From: Pseudomonadota bacterium
GTDB lineage: Bacteria > Pseudomonadota > Gammaproteobacteria > Steroidobacterales > Steroidobacteraceae
NCBI GenBank assembly: GCA_023417315.1
Contig: JAEZFW010000082.1
Coordinates: forward strand, 1 to 64,000
Direction of reading: 5' to 3'
Length of the DNA stretch: 64,000 bases
Shown: positions 17,120 to 25,694 of the stretch, in pieces
Position numbering within the stretch: position 1 is the first letter of the stretch
Layout of the letters: the number at the start of each line of letters is the position of its first letter
Program-made: the position numbers and the translations under genes
The notes under the pieces: model-generated
Told to the model about the DNA's origin: nothing
Databases searched by the model: none
Seen by the model: the letters and a program-made list of their open reading frames with translations, nothing else

Positions 17120-17278
17120 GAAGAGTCGAATAATGCGGTTTCGAATGTCCGCGGCGGTGATCCGTGATACTCGATGTCCTAACTCGACCAGATCTTTCGA
17201 GCGCGCCGAGCACCATCTACCTCATCTCTTTCTCATCTTCCTTGGCGAGCCTTGCGTACTTCGCGAGAGTTTCCGGCT
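17079..17278. repeat. Quasi-palindromic element K with 47-base arms
   Basis: The arms at 17079-17125 and 17232-17278 are inverted and match at 41 of 47 positions. They are built of spaced words such as CTCGCAAAG, CACGCAAGG and CCGCCAAG, with a period near 9-10 rather than 7. The left arm covers the last 13 codons and stop of the NUDIX gene. The right arm ends 40 bases from the stop of the convergent GH15 gene. The same word series is present in element L at 34812-34914. Confidence 0.8.
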
Positions 17279-17318
17279 TCGTTCAGCCGAATCCTGGCCC
17301 ACGCAAGAGCGTAAAACT

Positions 17319-19136
17319 CTAGCGCTTACCTCGTAGCTCGCTTTGCTTTTCGGCGCGCTGTTCGGATGGCTTGTCGCCATGTGCCAAGTTCAATGCGGTC
17401 ACGATCAACGATAGATGCGAAAACGCTTGCGGGAAGTTGCCGACCTGTCGCTCGTGATGCGTGTCGTATTCCTCTGCGAGCAGGCCCACATCGTTCGTGA
17501 GGCTCAACAGCCGCTCAAATAGCTCCACAGCATCGTCGCGCCGCCCGATCATCGCGTACGCATTCACGAGCCAGAAACTGCAGGCCAAGAAAGCGCCTTC
17601 CCCAGGCGGAAGTCCGTCGTCCGTCTCTTCGGTGTCGTAGCGCAGGACGAATCCATCCTTCAGGAGCGTGCTCTCGATTGCTTCGATCGTCCCGTGCACG
17701 CGCGGATCGTCGGCTGATAAGAACCCGAGCTCCGGAATGAGGAGCGCGCTTGCGTCGAGATGCTCCGAGCCGTACGCCTGCACGAACGTGTTGCGGGCAG
17801 CGTCATAGGCCTTTTCGCAGACATCGGCGTGAATACGATCTCGCAGGGCCTTCCAGCGATCGAGCGGTGCTTCGAAGCCGTACTTCTCGGCATCCTTCAC
17901 GGCGCGGTCGAAGGCCACCCAGGCCATGATCTTCGAATGCGTGAAATGTTGCGGCGGTCCGCGCACCTCCCAAATGCCGTAATCCGGCTGTTCCCAGATT
18001 CGCTCGAGGAACTCGAGCAACTTGCGCTGCAAGGCCCATGTTGCCTCCACTGGCGGCAGCCCACCCGCACGAGCTTGGTGCAAGGCGTCCATCACCTCGC
18101 CGAACACATCGAGCTGTAATTGTTTATATGCTTCATTACCGATGCGCACTGGCCTCGAGCTCTCGTAGCCAGGTAGCCAGTCGGCTTCCCATTCCATCAA
18201 CCGACGTTCGCCGCCGATGCCATACATGATTTGCAATTGATCTGGGCTGCCCGCAACGGCTCGCAGGAGCCAATCGCGCCAATTACATGCTTCTTCGTAG
18301 TAGCCGGCATCCATCAACGCGAGCAGCGTGAGCGTTGCATCCCGCAACCAGCAGTAGCGGTAATCCCAATTGCGTGCGCCGCCGAGATGCTCGGGCAGCG
18401 ACGTGGTGGGTGCGGCGATGATGCCGCCGGTCGGCGCATAGATGAGCGCACGAAGGACGGTCAGTGATCGTCGCACCTCGCGCTCCCAGCGATTGGGAGG
18501 CGCGCACTTCGCTGCCCATTGCGTCCAGAACGCTTCCGTTTGCTCCAACGCCTCTTGCGGCTCGGGAAAGTGAAAGGTGTTGCTCGTGGAGTCGGCATAG
18601 ACGAGCGTGAACGCCATCGATTCGCCCTTGCGCAGCGTGAAGTCGGCAACGCTCTTTAGGTTCTCGCCATGCATGGGCGCGCGCGTGCGGAGCATCACCA
18701 TGTCGGGGCCGGCGACTGCACGCCAGACATCCGATTCGACGTGCGTGACCCAGGGGACGGCGGCGCCGTAACCGAAGCGCAGCACCAGTTCCGTATGCAT
18801 GGCAACTTCACCTTCCTTGCAGATGACGAGACGAATGAGATCGGAGCCATTGCCGCGAGGCGGCATGAAATCCACGACTGTCACGACACCCCGTTCGGTG
18901 CGATGACGCGTTTCGAGAATGAGCGTGTCGTCTCGATAGCGGCGCGTAGATTCAATGACTGGATCTGCCGGGGCGAGCAGCCAGCGACCATGTTCGTTCG
19001 TGCCGAGGAGCGCAGCAAAGCAAGCATCGGAATCGAAGCGAGGCCAGCACAGCCAATCGATCGAGCCGTCGCGAGCGATCAGCGCGGCGGTCTCGCGGTC
19101 TCCGATCATTGCATAATCTTCGATCCGTCCGGGCAT
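17319..19136 (-). CDS. Glycoside hydrolase family 15 (glucoamylase/trehalase-like)
   Basis: A 605-residue cytoplasmic GH15 enzyme. The N-terminal IEDYAMIGDRETAALIARDGS and SIDWLCWPRFDS are typical of the bacterial 'glucan 1,4-alpha-glucosidase / trehalase' group, and NWDYRYCWLRDAT contains the substrate-binding Arg-Asp of the (alpha/alpha)6 barrel. No signal peptide is seen. Family members release glucose from trehalose or alpha-glucans. The ATG at 19136 is preferred since a longer start would overlap the upstream gene by 56 bases. It probably forms an operon with the MDR dehydrogenase 49 bases upstream. Confidence 0.9.
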   Translation of the reverse strand: MPGRIEDYAMIGDRETAALIARDGSIDWLCWPRFDSDACFAALLGTNEHGRWLLAPADPVIESTRRYRDDTLILETRHRTERGVVTVVDFMPPRGNGSDLIRLVICKEGEVAMHTELVLRFGYGAAVPWVTHVESDVWRAVAGPDMVMLRTRAPMHGENLKSVADFTLRKGESMAFTLVYADSTSNTFHFPEPQEALEQTEAFWTQWAAKCAPPNRWEREVRRSLTVLRALIYAPTGGIIAAPTTSLPEHLGGARNWDYRYCWLRDATLTLLALMDAGYYEEACNWRDWLLRAVAGSPDQLQIMYGIGGERRLMEWEADWLPGYESSRPVRIGNEAYKQLQLDVFGEVMDALHQARAGGLPPVEATWALQRKLLEFLERIWEQPDYGIWEVRGPPQHFTHSKIMAWVAFDRAVKDAEKYGFEAPLDRWKALRDRIHADVCEKAYDAARNTFVQAYGSEHLDASALLIPELGFLSADDPRVHGTIEAIESTLLKDGFVLRYDTEETDDGLPPGEGAFLACSFWLVNAYAMIGRRDDAVELFERLLSLTNDVGLLAEEYDTHHERQVGNFPQAFSHLSLIVTALNLAHGDKPSEQRAEKQSELRGKR

Positions 19137-19185
19137 CTCAGTCTTCGCACAGCTCGCGTGTATCGATGGAAACCAAAATCGTGAG

Positions 19186-20229
19186 TCAGAGACAGAAATC
19201 GATGACGACCTTGATGTCATCGGGTTGTCGCTCGAGCGCACCCTCCCAGCGATCGAGCGGAACGCGCCTCGTGATCATGCGACGAAGCCAGGCCTGATCG
19301 GCTTTGGCGAGCGAAGCAGCAGCCAGCTCGTAGTGTCGGCGGTTGGCGTTGACGGTGCCGAAGACCACATCGTTCTCGAGCACCATCGTGCGATTCATTT
19401 CTGTGAAATCGTACTTGATGCGATGAGATCCGGAGGATAAGCCGGTGAGGCACACGATCGCGCCTGGCGCATTGTTGCCGATGACGCCTACGATCACTGG
19501 TGCTGCACCCGTGCATTCGAGCACGACGTCCGGAGCGAGCGCGTGCAAGGACTCGATCGACCCTGTGTGGTACTCGCCTCCGAGTGCCCGCACGAGCTCG
19601 GGTTTCGTACCGACCTCAGTCCGATCGTAGACGTGCACCTCGCAGCCTCGTTGCTTCGACATGAGCGCTGCAAGCAGTCCGATGGGTCCTGCACCGGTCA
19701 CGAGAACGCGCCGAGGGTTCCAAGCTTGCGAGCGTGCACCGATCCGCTCGATGTGATCCCACGCTTTCGCCACGACACTGGCCGGTTCGAGCAAGACGCC
19801 GCTCTCGCGCAACGCAGGGTCGATGCGAACCAAGAACTCGGGCGAGGCGCGAAAGCGCTCCGTGCAGAACCCATCGAGCGATTTGATGCCATGCTCGACG
19901 TACTGACCATTGCGGCACATATCCCATTCGCCCGCTGCACACGCAGGACACGGCACAGGATCGGGGTGCCGCACGATGCCAACGACCAGATCGCCTCGGC
20001 GCAATGAGGAGCCCGCAGGATCGATGACTTCGCCTAGGCACTCGTGGCCGAGCACGAGATGGGCTTGTCCTGCAGGCGCACTCCCATACTGCCCGTCGAG
20101 GATCTCGCGATCAGTGCCACAGATGCCGACCGCAAGTACACGCACCAACGCGCCATCGCCGTTCGGTTCCGGAACATCGAGCAAGGCGGCTGAGCCACGT
20201 TGCATCGGTTTCACTGCCAGCGCTCGCAT
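19186..20229 (-). CDS. Zinc-dependent glucose dehydrogenase-like MDR enzyme
   Basis: A 347-residue medium-chain dehydrogenase. It shows the catalytic zinc motif GICGTD (Cys) and GHECLGEV (His-Glu), a structural-zinc segment PCPACAAGEWDMC, and the NAD(P) loop VTGAGPIGLLAAL. The sequence pattern, including DFTEMNRTMVLEND and NANRRHYELA, fits the archaeal-type glucose 1-dehydrogenase group. With the GH15 gene directly downstream, oxidation of glucose released from trehalose or glucan is a reasonable guess; the resulting gluconate could feed the kdgK-eda step. Confidence 0.82.
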   Translation of the reverse strand: MRALAVKPMQRGSAALLDVPEPNGDGALVRVLAVGICGTDREILDGQYGSAPAGQAHLVLGHECLGEVIDPAGSSLRRGDLVVGIVRHPDPVPCPACAAGEWDMCRNGQYVEHGIKSLDGFCTERFRASPEFLVRIDPALRESGVLLEPASVVAKAWDHIERIGARSQAWNPRRVLVTGAGPIGLLAALMSKQRGCEVHVYDRTEVGTKPELVRALGGEYHTGSIESLHALAPDVVLECTGAAPVIVGVIGNNAPGAIVCLTGLSSGSHRIKYDFTEMNRTMVLENDVVFGTVNANRRHYELAAASLAKADQAWLRRMITRRVPLDRWEGALERQPDDIKVVIDFCL

Positions 20230-20439
20230 CGATTGGTGACTCTTGCATGGCTCGTCGACAGGCGGCGGACATCTAGCCCCTGATCGAATCGCGCCTCCCT
20301 GGACGAAGGTCGTGTTGGTTTACGCGCCGGCTAACGAGGAGTTCCCTGATTCGCCCGCACCGTGCTGCCGTGAAATTGACGCGCTAGTATGATCTGCACA
20401 TGTAAAGCGTTGCGGCGGCCGTGAACCCGAAGGAGCACG

Positions 20440-21084
20440 ATGCTTCTCGTCATTCGATGTGCCTTGATAGCTATATGCTGTTCTGTCTCTGCTCAGGTAA
20501 GCGCGCAGATTTACACCTGCACGGCCGAAGATGGCACGCGTGTATTTTCCGATGAGAAGTGCGGGCCCGATGCGAAGGTCGTCCCTGGCATCACCACCAA
20601 ACGTGCGAAGCCGGCAGAGAAGGGCGGCAATCACCCTCGCGTGAGCTTGCCGCCGCTCGAGCTCGAGCGGCTTCTGAGAGAATGCAACGCCGGTGACATG
20701 AAGTCTTGCACGCAATGGACGCACGGGGGCGGGCCCAATCAATTACGCGAGCAAGAACGCCAAGCTGGAATTGCGTGCGAGGGCGGCTCGCTCGCGGACT
20801 GCGAGCGCCGCTATTGCGCGGACGGCATCACCGAAGAATGTCGCCGCCGCGTGTTGAGCGTCGCCAAGATCACCGGCGATACGTGGTATCTGCGCTCGCA
20901 ACGCCCGATTGCGGACGGCGGAGTGTCCTACGAAGTGCGTTGTATGGTGGAAGGCGTGCGCGTCGTGCGCGATGTCACGATCGAATGCACGGGGCTTGCG
21001 GGTCCTAATCGATGCGAGTTGACTGGCACTGCTCAGCGGTTCGCGCGCTTAGACCAGGCTGCCGCGCAGTTCTGTTCTCAGTAG
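20440..21084 (+). CDS. DUF4124 domain protein, secreted
   Basis: A 214-residue exported protein: signal peptide to about residue 23, then a DUF4124 domain with the typical IYTCTAEDGTRVFSDEKCG. A cysteine-rich middle follows (RECNAGDMKSC, CEGGSLADCERRYC, ECRRRV), suggesting several disulfides and an unknown beta-rich C-terminal domain. DUF4124 proteins are periplasmic and of unknown role. AGGAG lies five bases before the ATG. It is convergent with the next small gene. Confidence 0.75.
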   Translation: MLLVIRCALIAICCSVSAQVSAQIYTCTAEDGTRVFSDEKCGPDAKVVPGITTKRAKPAEKGGNHPRVSLPPLELERLLRECNAGDMKSCTQWTHGGGPNQLREQERQAGIACEGGSLADCERRYCADGITEECRRRVLSVAKITGDTWYLRSQRPIADGGVSYEVRCMVEGVRVVRDVTIECTGLAGPNRCELTGTAQRFARLDQAAAQFCSQ

Positions 21085-21091
21085 GAAGGGC

Positions 21092-21379
21092 TCAAGCCAG
21101 CATCGGCTCGCCGAGGGGCTCGATATCCTCCTGCGTCGGGGCGCCAGCGCGATCATCGGAGCCATTCGCGGGCGAGGCAGGCCCAGTGCCTTCCCCTTTG
21201 GAGTTCGAACGTTCCTTCGAGACGCCTTGCTCGGGCTGCACTTCCGATGCGGATGTTGAATCTTGGAGCGGTTCGAGCGCAGGGGCGGCAGGCTCGCGCG
21301 GCGCGAAGGACGACACGACTGCCACCGCAATCGCAAGCGGCGCGAACGCCGCTGCTCCGACGAGTACGCGATATCTCAT
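21092..21379 (-). CDS. Small hypothetical membrane-anchored or secreted protein
   Basis: A 95-residue protein with one hydrophobic N-terminal segment (VLVGAAAFAPLAIAVAVVSS) followed by a low-complexity Pro/Ser/Glu-rich tail. No family is recognised. The ATG has a very good GAGAGAGG ribosome-binding site five bases upstream, which is the main evidence that it is real. It ends 7 bases from the stop of the convergent DUF4124 gene. Confidence 0.5.
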   Translation of the reverse strand: MRYRVLVGAAAFAPLAIAVAVVSSFAPREPAAPALEPLQDSTSASEVQPEQGVSKERSNSKGEGTGPASPANGSDDRAGAPTQEDIEPLGEPMLA

Positions 21380-21598
21380 GCCAACCTCTCTCATTCTGTC
21401 TTACGACTGGGCTCTCGCAATGTATGCAAGCCATGGTCCAGCCGCGCGGCTACTGAGATTCTGGGTCACAGATGTAAACATAGGCGACAGTGTAGGCAGT
21501 CTTATGTCGCTTGAATGCTCGCGAGTCGTCCCGCCCGTACGCTGGCCGTGCCGCCGTAGAATGGGAGACTGCGAGTATCCCGGAAGGTCTCAGCGAAG

Positions 21599-21865
21599 GT
21601 GACTCAGCTCGTTCGCATCAACGTGTACGTCCAGCCGCGCGCCTCGAAGACCGCGATCGCAGGCATGCACGACGGTTGCATCAAAGTCCGGCTTGCCGCG
21701 CCACCGGTCGACGGGGCAGCCAATGCAGCGTTGATCGAGTTCATCGCGGAGCGACTCGGAATTGCGAAGTCGCGCGTGCGCTTGGTGTCGGGCGCCAGTT
21801 CTCGCCGCAAAGTGCTCGAGATCGAAGGTACGGATCAGGCGACTGTCGCCGCTTCGCTACGCTAA
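21599..21865 (+). CDS. DUF167 (YggU) family protein
   Basis: An 88-residue protein with the full DUF167 pattern: VYVQPRASKTAIAG, IKVRLAAPPVDGAAN, AALIEFIAERL, VRLVSGASSRRKVLEI. The family is a small conserved alpha/beta protein of unknown role, often next to yggT/proC, though not here. The GTG start is supported by GGAAGG eleven bases upstream. Length is normal for the family. Confidence 0.9.
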   Translation: MTQLVRINVYVQPRASKTAIAGMHDGCIKVRLAAPPVDGAANAALIEFIAERLGIAKSRVRLVSGASSRRKVLEIEGTDQATVAASLR

Positions 21866-21929
21866 GCGCGGGAACAGCTACAACACCGCGGACATTTCTG
21901 TCGGCAGCATCCGATGGAGAGTGCGGGAA

Positions 21930-22487
21930 ATGCAAGCCGGCCTGCTAATAGCGTTAACCGTGTCAATCAGTGCTTGCAGCACTGAGCGCGTTACGGCACC
22001 TCGCGAATACCTCGATGAGCACACAGCGGCGACGATTACGGTCGTCAAGGATCCATGGATCTTCACGCGCGCATCGGTCCACGCGGGAAGCGGACAGTAT
22101 CGCGACTTCTTGCATCTATACGCGGTCGATGTGAATCGCATGGGCGATCACAAACAGTACCTCGCCGCACTGTATTCGCTTGCTGCTGAATCCACGCCTT
22201 CTAGCGAATCGCCAGCTACGCTCGAGCTCAAGACGCGCAACGGGAGCATCAGCCTGAATGCGAGCACCGCGGAGCCGAAGGAGCTCGGCATCGTGCAGCC
22301 GATCGCTCCGTCGTACGCATTGGATGCAACCTGGTCGTACTTTCCCGTCGACAAGCAGACTCTCGCCACGATTGCGAACACGACGGAAATGGACGCCTCG
22401 ATCGTTCGGGGGGACGAGAAGACCGACTACGCTCAATGGCGCGACGGTCGCGACGAGCTGTCGGAGCTCACGGCTGTCTTGCCGTAA
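21930..22487 (+). CDS. Hypothetical lipoprotein
   Basis: A 185-residue protein with a short signal and lipobox (VSISAC, Cys near residue 16). The mature part is mixed alpha/beta without a domain I recognise; it has several segments rich in Ser/Thr. It likely sits in the outer or inner membrane facing the periplasm. Start chosen at the ATG with GGAGAG nine bases upstream. It precedes the two-component pair by 86 bases on the same strand but need not be functionally linked. Confidence 0.65.
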   Translation: MQAGLLIALTVSISACSTERVTAPREYLDEHTAATITVVKDPWIFTRASVHAGSGQYRDFLHLYAVDVNRMGDHKQYLAALYSLAAESTPSSESPATLELKTRNGSISLNASTAEPKELGIVQPIAPSYALDATWSYFPVDKQTLATIANTTEMDASIVRGDEKTDYAQWRDGRDELSELTAVLP

Positions 22488-22517
22488 TCTCTGCACGTGC
22501 CCGACCGCTCACAACGC

Positions 22518-22531
22518 GTCCCGCTCGCCCC
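22518..22531 (+). promoter_or_regulatory. 14-base direct repeat, copy 1 (before sensor kinase)
   Basis: GTCCCGCTCGCCCC lies 42 bases before the ATG of the LytS-type kinase. An identical copy lies upstream of the acyltransferase at 24427-24440. Shared upstream sequence suggests a common regulator, possibly the LytTR protein encoded between them, but GC-rich coincidence is not excluded. Confidence 0.35.
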
Positions 22532-22573
22532 AAAATCATGCCCCTGATCTGACTACGCTCGTAGAATCGGCGC

Positions 22574-23677
22574 ATGCTGAATGCGCCCTCGATCGTGGAG
22601 CTCAACCGAACGGATGCGCGCGCCGAGCGCCGTAAGCATCGATTACTCGCGGCGCTCTGGGGAACCTTCTGGTTCCTCATGTTGGCGATCGCGTGGCAGG
22701 ACCATCTCGATGAGCCTTACATCAGATGGTGGGAGCCGCTACTGTGGGAGAGCACCTCGCTGGCGGCTGCCACTGTGTGGCTCATTGCACAGCTGCGCCT
22801 CGCCCGTTCCGCAAGCGCGCTTCTTGACCAGCCATTCAAATGGTTCGTGCATCATCTGAGATGGTTCCCAATCGTGGCAGTGGTGTTCATCGCGTCGGTC
22901 TACGCGATGCGTCATGCGGTCTATGCATCGATGGGACTTTCGTACGAGCATGAATCGTGGGGTTTCATACTTGTCTACGAGACCGCGAAGCTTTGGATTT
23001 TTCTGGGCTTGTGGCTCGGGATCATCTTCGCCCTCGAATCTTTCGCCGTATGGCAAGAGCAGCGCCGACGCCTTGCGGTCATGCAGAAATCGCTCGTCGA
23101 GGCGCAGCTCGGGCAGCTCAAGGCGCAGTTGCGTCCACATTTCCTCTTCAATGCCTTGAACACCATCTCTTCTCTCATGCACGTCGATGTTGAGCGTGCG
23201 GATCGCTTGATGGCCCAGCTCGCGGAACTGCTGCGCGCGAGCCTGCGAGCCGATCAGGATGAGCTCACCACGGTGGCAACCGAGTTGCACCTGCTGAAGC
23301 TCTACGCGCGAGTCATGGAGGAGCGCTTCGCAGGCCGCGTTACTTTGGAATGGCAAATCGAGGATGAGGCACTCAATGGCCTGGTGCCAACGATGCTGTT
23401 GCAGCCGCTGCTCGAGAACGCATTCAAGCATGGCGTGGAGCGAACGAGTGTGCCTGCACACATCGCCATCAAGGTGCAGCGCGTTGGCGATAGCCTGGCG
23501 ATTGGTATCGAAAACTCCGGCGAAATCGTGCCTTCCCCCGGTGGAGGGATCGGTCTACGCAATACACACGCCCGCTTACTCGCGCACTACGGAGCGTCGG
23601 CAACGTTCGCGTTCGGTGCCGAGGATACGAAGGCAGGCGCGCACATCCGATTGCCTTGGCAAGAGCGCTCCGCATGA
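22574..23677 (+). CDS. LytS/YehU-type membrane histidine kinase
   Basis: A 367-residue sensor with about four N-terminal membrane helices (residues 25-160), then a His_kinase domain: QLKAQLRPHFLFNALNTISS, where the His in RPHFLFN is the phosphorylation site. The ATPase follows with LLQPLLENAFKHGVE (N box) and GGGIGLRNT (G box). This architecture pairs with LytTR response regulators and is similar to AlgZ/FimS. The next gene overlaps its stop (ATGA) and encodes just such a regulator, so the two form a coupled unit. Confidence 0.9.
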   Translation: MLNAPSIVELNRTDARAERRKHRLLAALWGTFWFLMLAIAWQDHLDEPYIRWWEPLLWESTSLAAATVWLIAQLRLARSASALLDQPFKWFVHHLRWFPIVAVVFIASVYAMRHAVYASMGLSYEHESWGFILVYETAKLWIFLGLWLGIIFALESFAVWQEQRRRLAVMQKSLVEAQLGQLKAQLRPHFLFNALNTISSLMHVDVERADRLMAQLAELLRASLRADQDELTTVATELHLLKLYARVMEERFAGRVTLEWQIEDEALNGLVPTMLLQPLLENAFKHGVERTSVPAHIAIKVQRVGDSLAIGIENSGEIVPSPGGGIGLRNTHARLLAHYGASATFAFGAEDTKAGAHIRLPWQERSA

Positions 23678-24414
23678 TCCGTGTGATCATCGCTGAAGAC
23701 GAAAAACCCGCCCGGGATAAGCTGGCCCGTCTGCTTCAGAAGCACGAAGACATCGAGCTCCTCGCGCAATGTGCGGATGGTTTCGAGGCGGCGAAGGCGA
23801 TCGAGCGCGCCCGGCCAGACGCCGCTTTGCTTGACATACAGATGCCTGGGCTCAGCGGACTCGAGGTGGCATCGCAGTTGAGTCGCGAGGATGCGCCTCT
23901 GGTCGTATTCATCACGGCCTTCGATGAGCACGCAGTGCGCGCATTCGCGTTGAATGCGGTGGATTACTTGCTGAAGCCTTACGATGAGCAGCGACTCGAG
24001 CAAGCGCTGCTGAAAGTTCGCGAACGACTCGACGACAAGAAAGCGCGGCACGCAGCCGTGACGATTGCCCGCTCGCAGACCAATGCTGCCGAACGCCTCT
24101 TAGTGCCAGAGAAAGAGACGCTGCGTCTGATCGATGCAGCGACGATCGAGTCTTTGGAAGCAGACGACAATTACGTGCACGTCTACACGGCGACTCATCG
24201 CTACATATTGCGGCGGACCCTGCAGGACTTGCTTGCGCAGTTGGGCGAGCAGCGCTTCGTGCGCATTCACAAATCGGCCGCCGTCAATATCGCTTCGATA
24301 CAATCCTTCACGCCGCTCTTCAAGGGCGATTATGAGGTCACACTTTCGAGCGGACGCGAGCTGCGAATGAGTCGGCGCTATAAGGATGCATTGTTTGCTC
24401 GAATAGGACGGTAG
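23674..24414 (+). CDS. LytTR-family response regulator
   Basis: A 246-residue regulator. The receiver domain (1-120) has IIAEDEKPARDKL, the phospho-accepting Asp in ALLDIQMPG, ITAFDEHAV and LLKPYDEQ. The C-terminal LytTR DNA-binding domain (about 145-246) has LEADDNYVHVYT, RTLQDLLAQL, FVRIHKSAAVNI and MSRRYKDAL. It should bind short direct repeats in target promoters. Start codon overlaps the kinase stop. A 14-base repeat occurs before the kinase gene and again before the gene downstream. Confidence 0.92.
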   Translation: MIRVIIAEDEKPARDKLARLLQKHEDIELLAQCADGFEAAKAIERARPDAALLDIQMPGLSGLEVASQLSREDAPLVVFITAFDEHAVRAFALNAVDYLLKPYDEQRLEQALLKVRERLDDKKARHAAVTIARSQTNAAERLLVPEKETLRLIDAATIESLEADDNYVHVYTATHRYILRRTLQDLLAQLGEQRFVRIHKSAAVNIASIQSFTPLFKGDYEVTLSSGRELRMSRRYKDALFARIGR

Positions 24415-24426
24415 CGACGCCGGAAT

Positions 24427-24440
24427 GTCCCGCTCGCCCC
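24427..24440 (+). promoter_or_regulatory. 14-base direct repeat, copy 2 (before acyltransferase)
   Basis: An exact second copy of GTCCCGCTCGCCCC, 86 bases before the acyltransferase ATG and 12 bases after the response regulator stop. See the copy at 22518-22531. Confidence 0.35.
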
Positions 24441-24526
24441 GCTTGCGGCTCGCGTGACCACATTGTTGCAGCCAGGCCGAGGTTTCTCGCATCAAAGTTC
24501 GGAAAACCTCACTGGGGAGTGGCCGG

Positions 24527-25672
24527 ATGAACAATTTCGAGCAGGCGAGGGTTCGCTACGATTTTCTCGATTGGCTGCGGGTCACCGCGATCTTCGTCCT
24601 GCTGTTCTATCACACCGGGATGTTGTTCGTGGGGTGGGACTTCCATATCCAGAACGCGCAGGTGATCGAAGGTCTAGAGCGCCCAATGGATATCGCGCAC
24701 CGCTTGCGCATGCCATTGTTGTTCGTGATTGCCGGCGCCGGAATGTGGTACGCATCCAAGCGCCGCACGGCCGGCGGTTTGATGAAAGAGCGATCGGTAC
24801 GTCTGCTCGTGCCGCTCGTGGCCGGCATGTTCGTCATCGTGCCGCCGCAGGTCTACGTCGAACGCTTGTTTCGGGGGCAATGGGAGGGTGGCTTCCTATC
24901 GTTCTACGCCGAGCGCGTGCTGCAGTTCGTGCCGTATCCCCAAGGCGATTTCAGTTGGCATCACCTCTGGTTCATCGTCTATCTGTTCGTCTACGTGCCG
25001 ATCCTTCTGCCTTTGCTTGCGTTCGCAAAACGGCGCGCCTCGCTGCGCCCGGGTCTCTGGTTGTACGCGCTTGCGTTTCCGCTCGGCCTCAATGAAGCAC
25101 TGCTGAAGCCGATCTACCCCGAGACGCATGCGCTGATCGGCGATTGGTATGTGTTCCTGCACTACCTGCTGCTGACTGCCTATGGCGTGCTGCTCGCCAG
25201 CATGCGGGAATCGTGGGACTGGCTCGCGAGACACTGCCATCGCACACTGCTTGCATCTGTACTCGTGACCGCTTCGATTCTCGGTCTGATCGAGGCGGGC
25301 ATCGTTTATCGAGACACAGCCGCCGATTCGTTCCTCGCGAACCTGTTCACTTGGTGTTGGCTCCTGACCTTCCTGGGGTACGGTCGGCGATATTTGTCGA
25401 TCGACAACGGCGCGCTACGCTGGGCGCGCGATGCGAGCTATCCCATTTACATTCTGCATCAAACGGTCATGTTGGTCGTCGCTTACTGGGTGATCGCTCA
25501 GCCGTATCCTGCTGCGACCAAGTTTGCGATGGTGCTGATCGGAACCATCGTCGTGTCGACGTGCATCTATGAAGCCGCAAGACGCTTCACGTTCACGCGT
25601 GTCATGCTGGGCATGAAGCCAGATCGATCTAGAGCCCAACGCGTCGACCTGCTCGCAACTCCCCAACAGTGA
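24527..25672 (+). CDS. Acyltransferase family 3 integral membrane protein
   Basis: A 381-residue polytopic protein with about ten membrane helices and the acyltransferase-3 pattern: RYDFLDWLRVTAIFVLLFYH (the conserved Arg and the putative catalytic His), and FVIAGAGMWYASKRR. Members acylate extracytoplasmic sugars, for example succinylation of periplasmic glucans (OpgC) or O-antigen acetylation. The donor and acceptor here are unknown. The ATG follows GGGGAGTGG by about six bases. Control by the preceding two-component pair is suggested by a shared upstream repeat. Confidence 0.88.
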   Translation: MNNFEQARVRYDFLDWLRVTAIFVLLFYHTGMLFVGWDFHIQNAQVIEGLERPMDIAHRLRMPLLFVIAGAGMWYASKRRTAGGLMKERSVRLLVPLVAGMFVIVPPQVYVERLFRGQWEGGFLSFYAERVLQFVPYPQGDFSWHHLWFIVYLFVYVPILLPLLAFAKRRASLRPGLWLYALAFPLGLNEALLKPIYPETHALIGDWYVFLHYLLLTAYGVLLASMRESWDWLARHCHRTLLASVLVTASILGLIEAGIVYRDTAADSFLANLFTWCWLLTFLGYGRRYLSIDNGALRWARDASYPIYILHQTVMLVVAYWVIAQPYPAATKFAMVLIGTIVVSTCIYEAARRFTFTRVMLGMKPDRSRAQRVDLLATPQQ

Positions 25673-25694
25673 GCAGACAGATCAGACGCTCTGT

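Noticed and set aside
17079..17278. Insertion sequence remnant
   Set aside because: There is no transposase fragment between the arms. A non-autonomous element remains possible, but an IS call is not supported.
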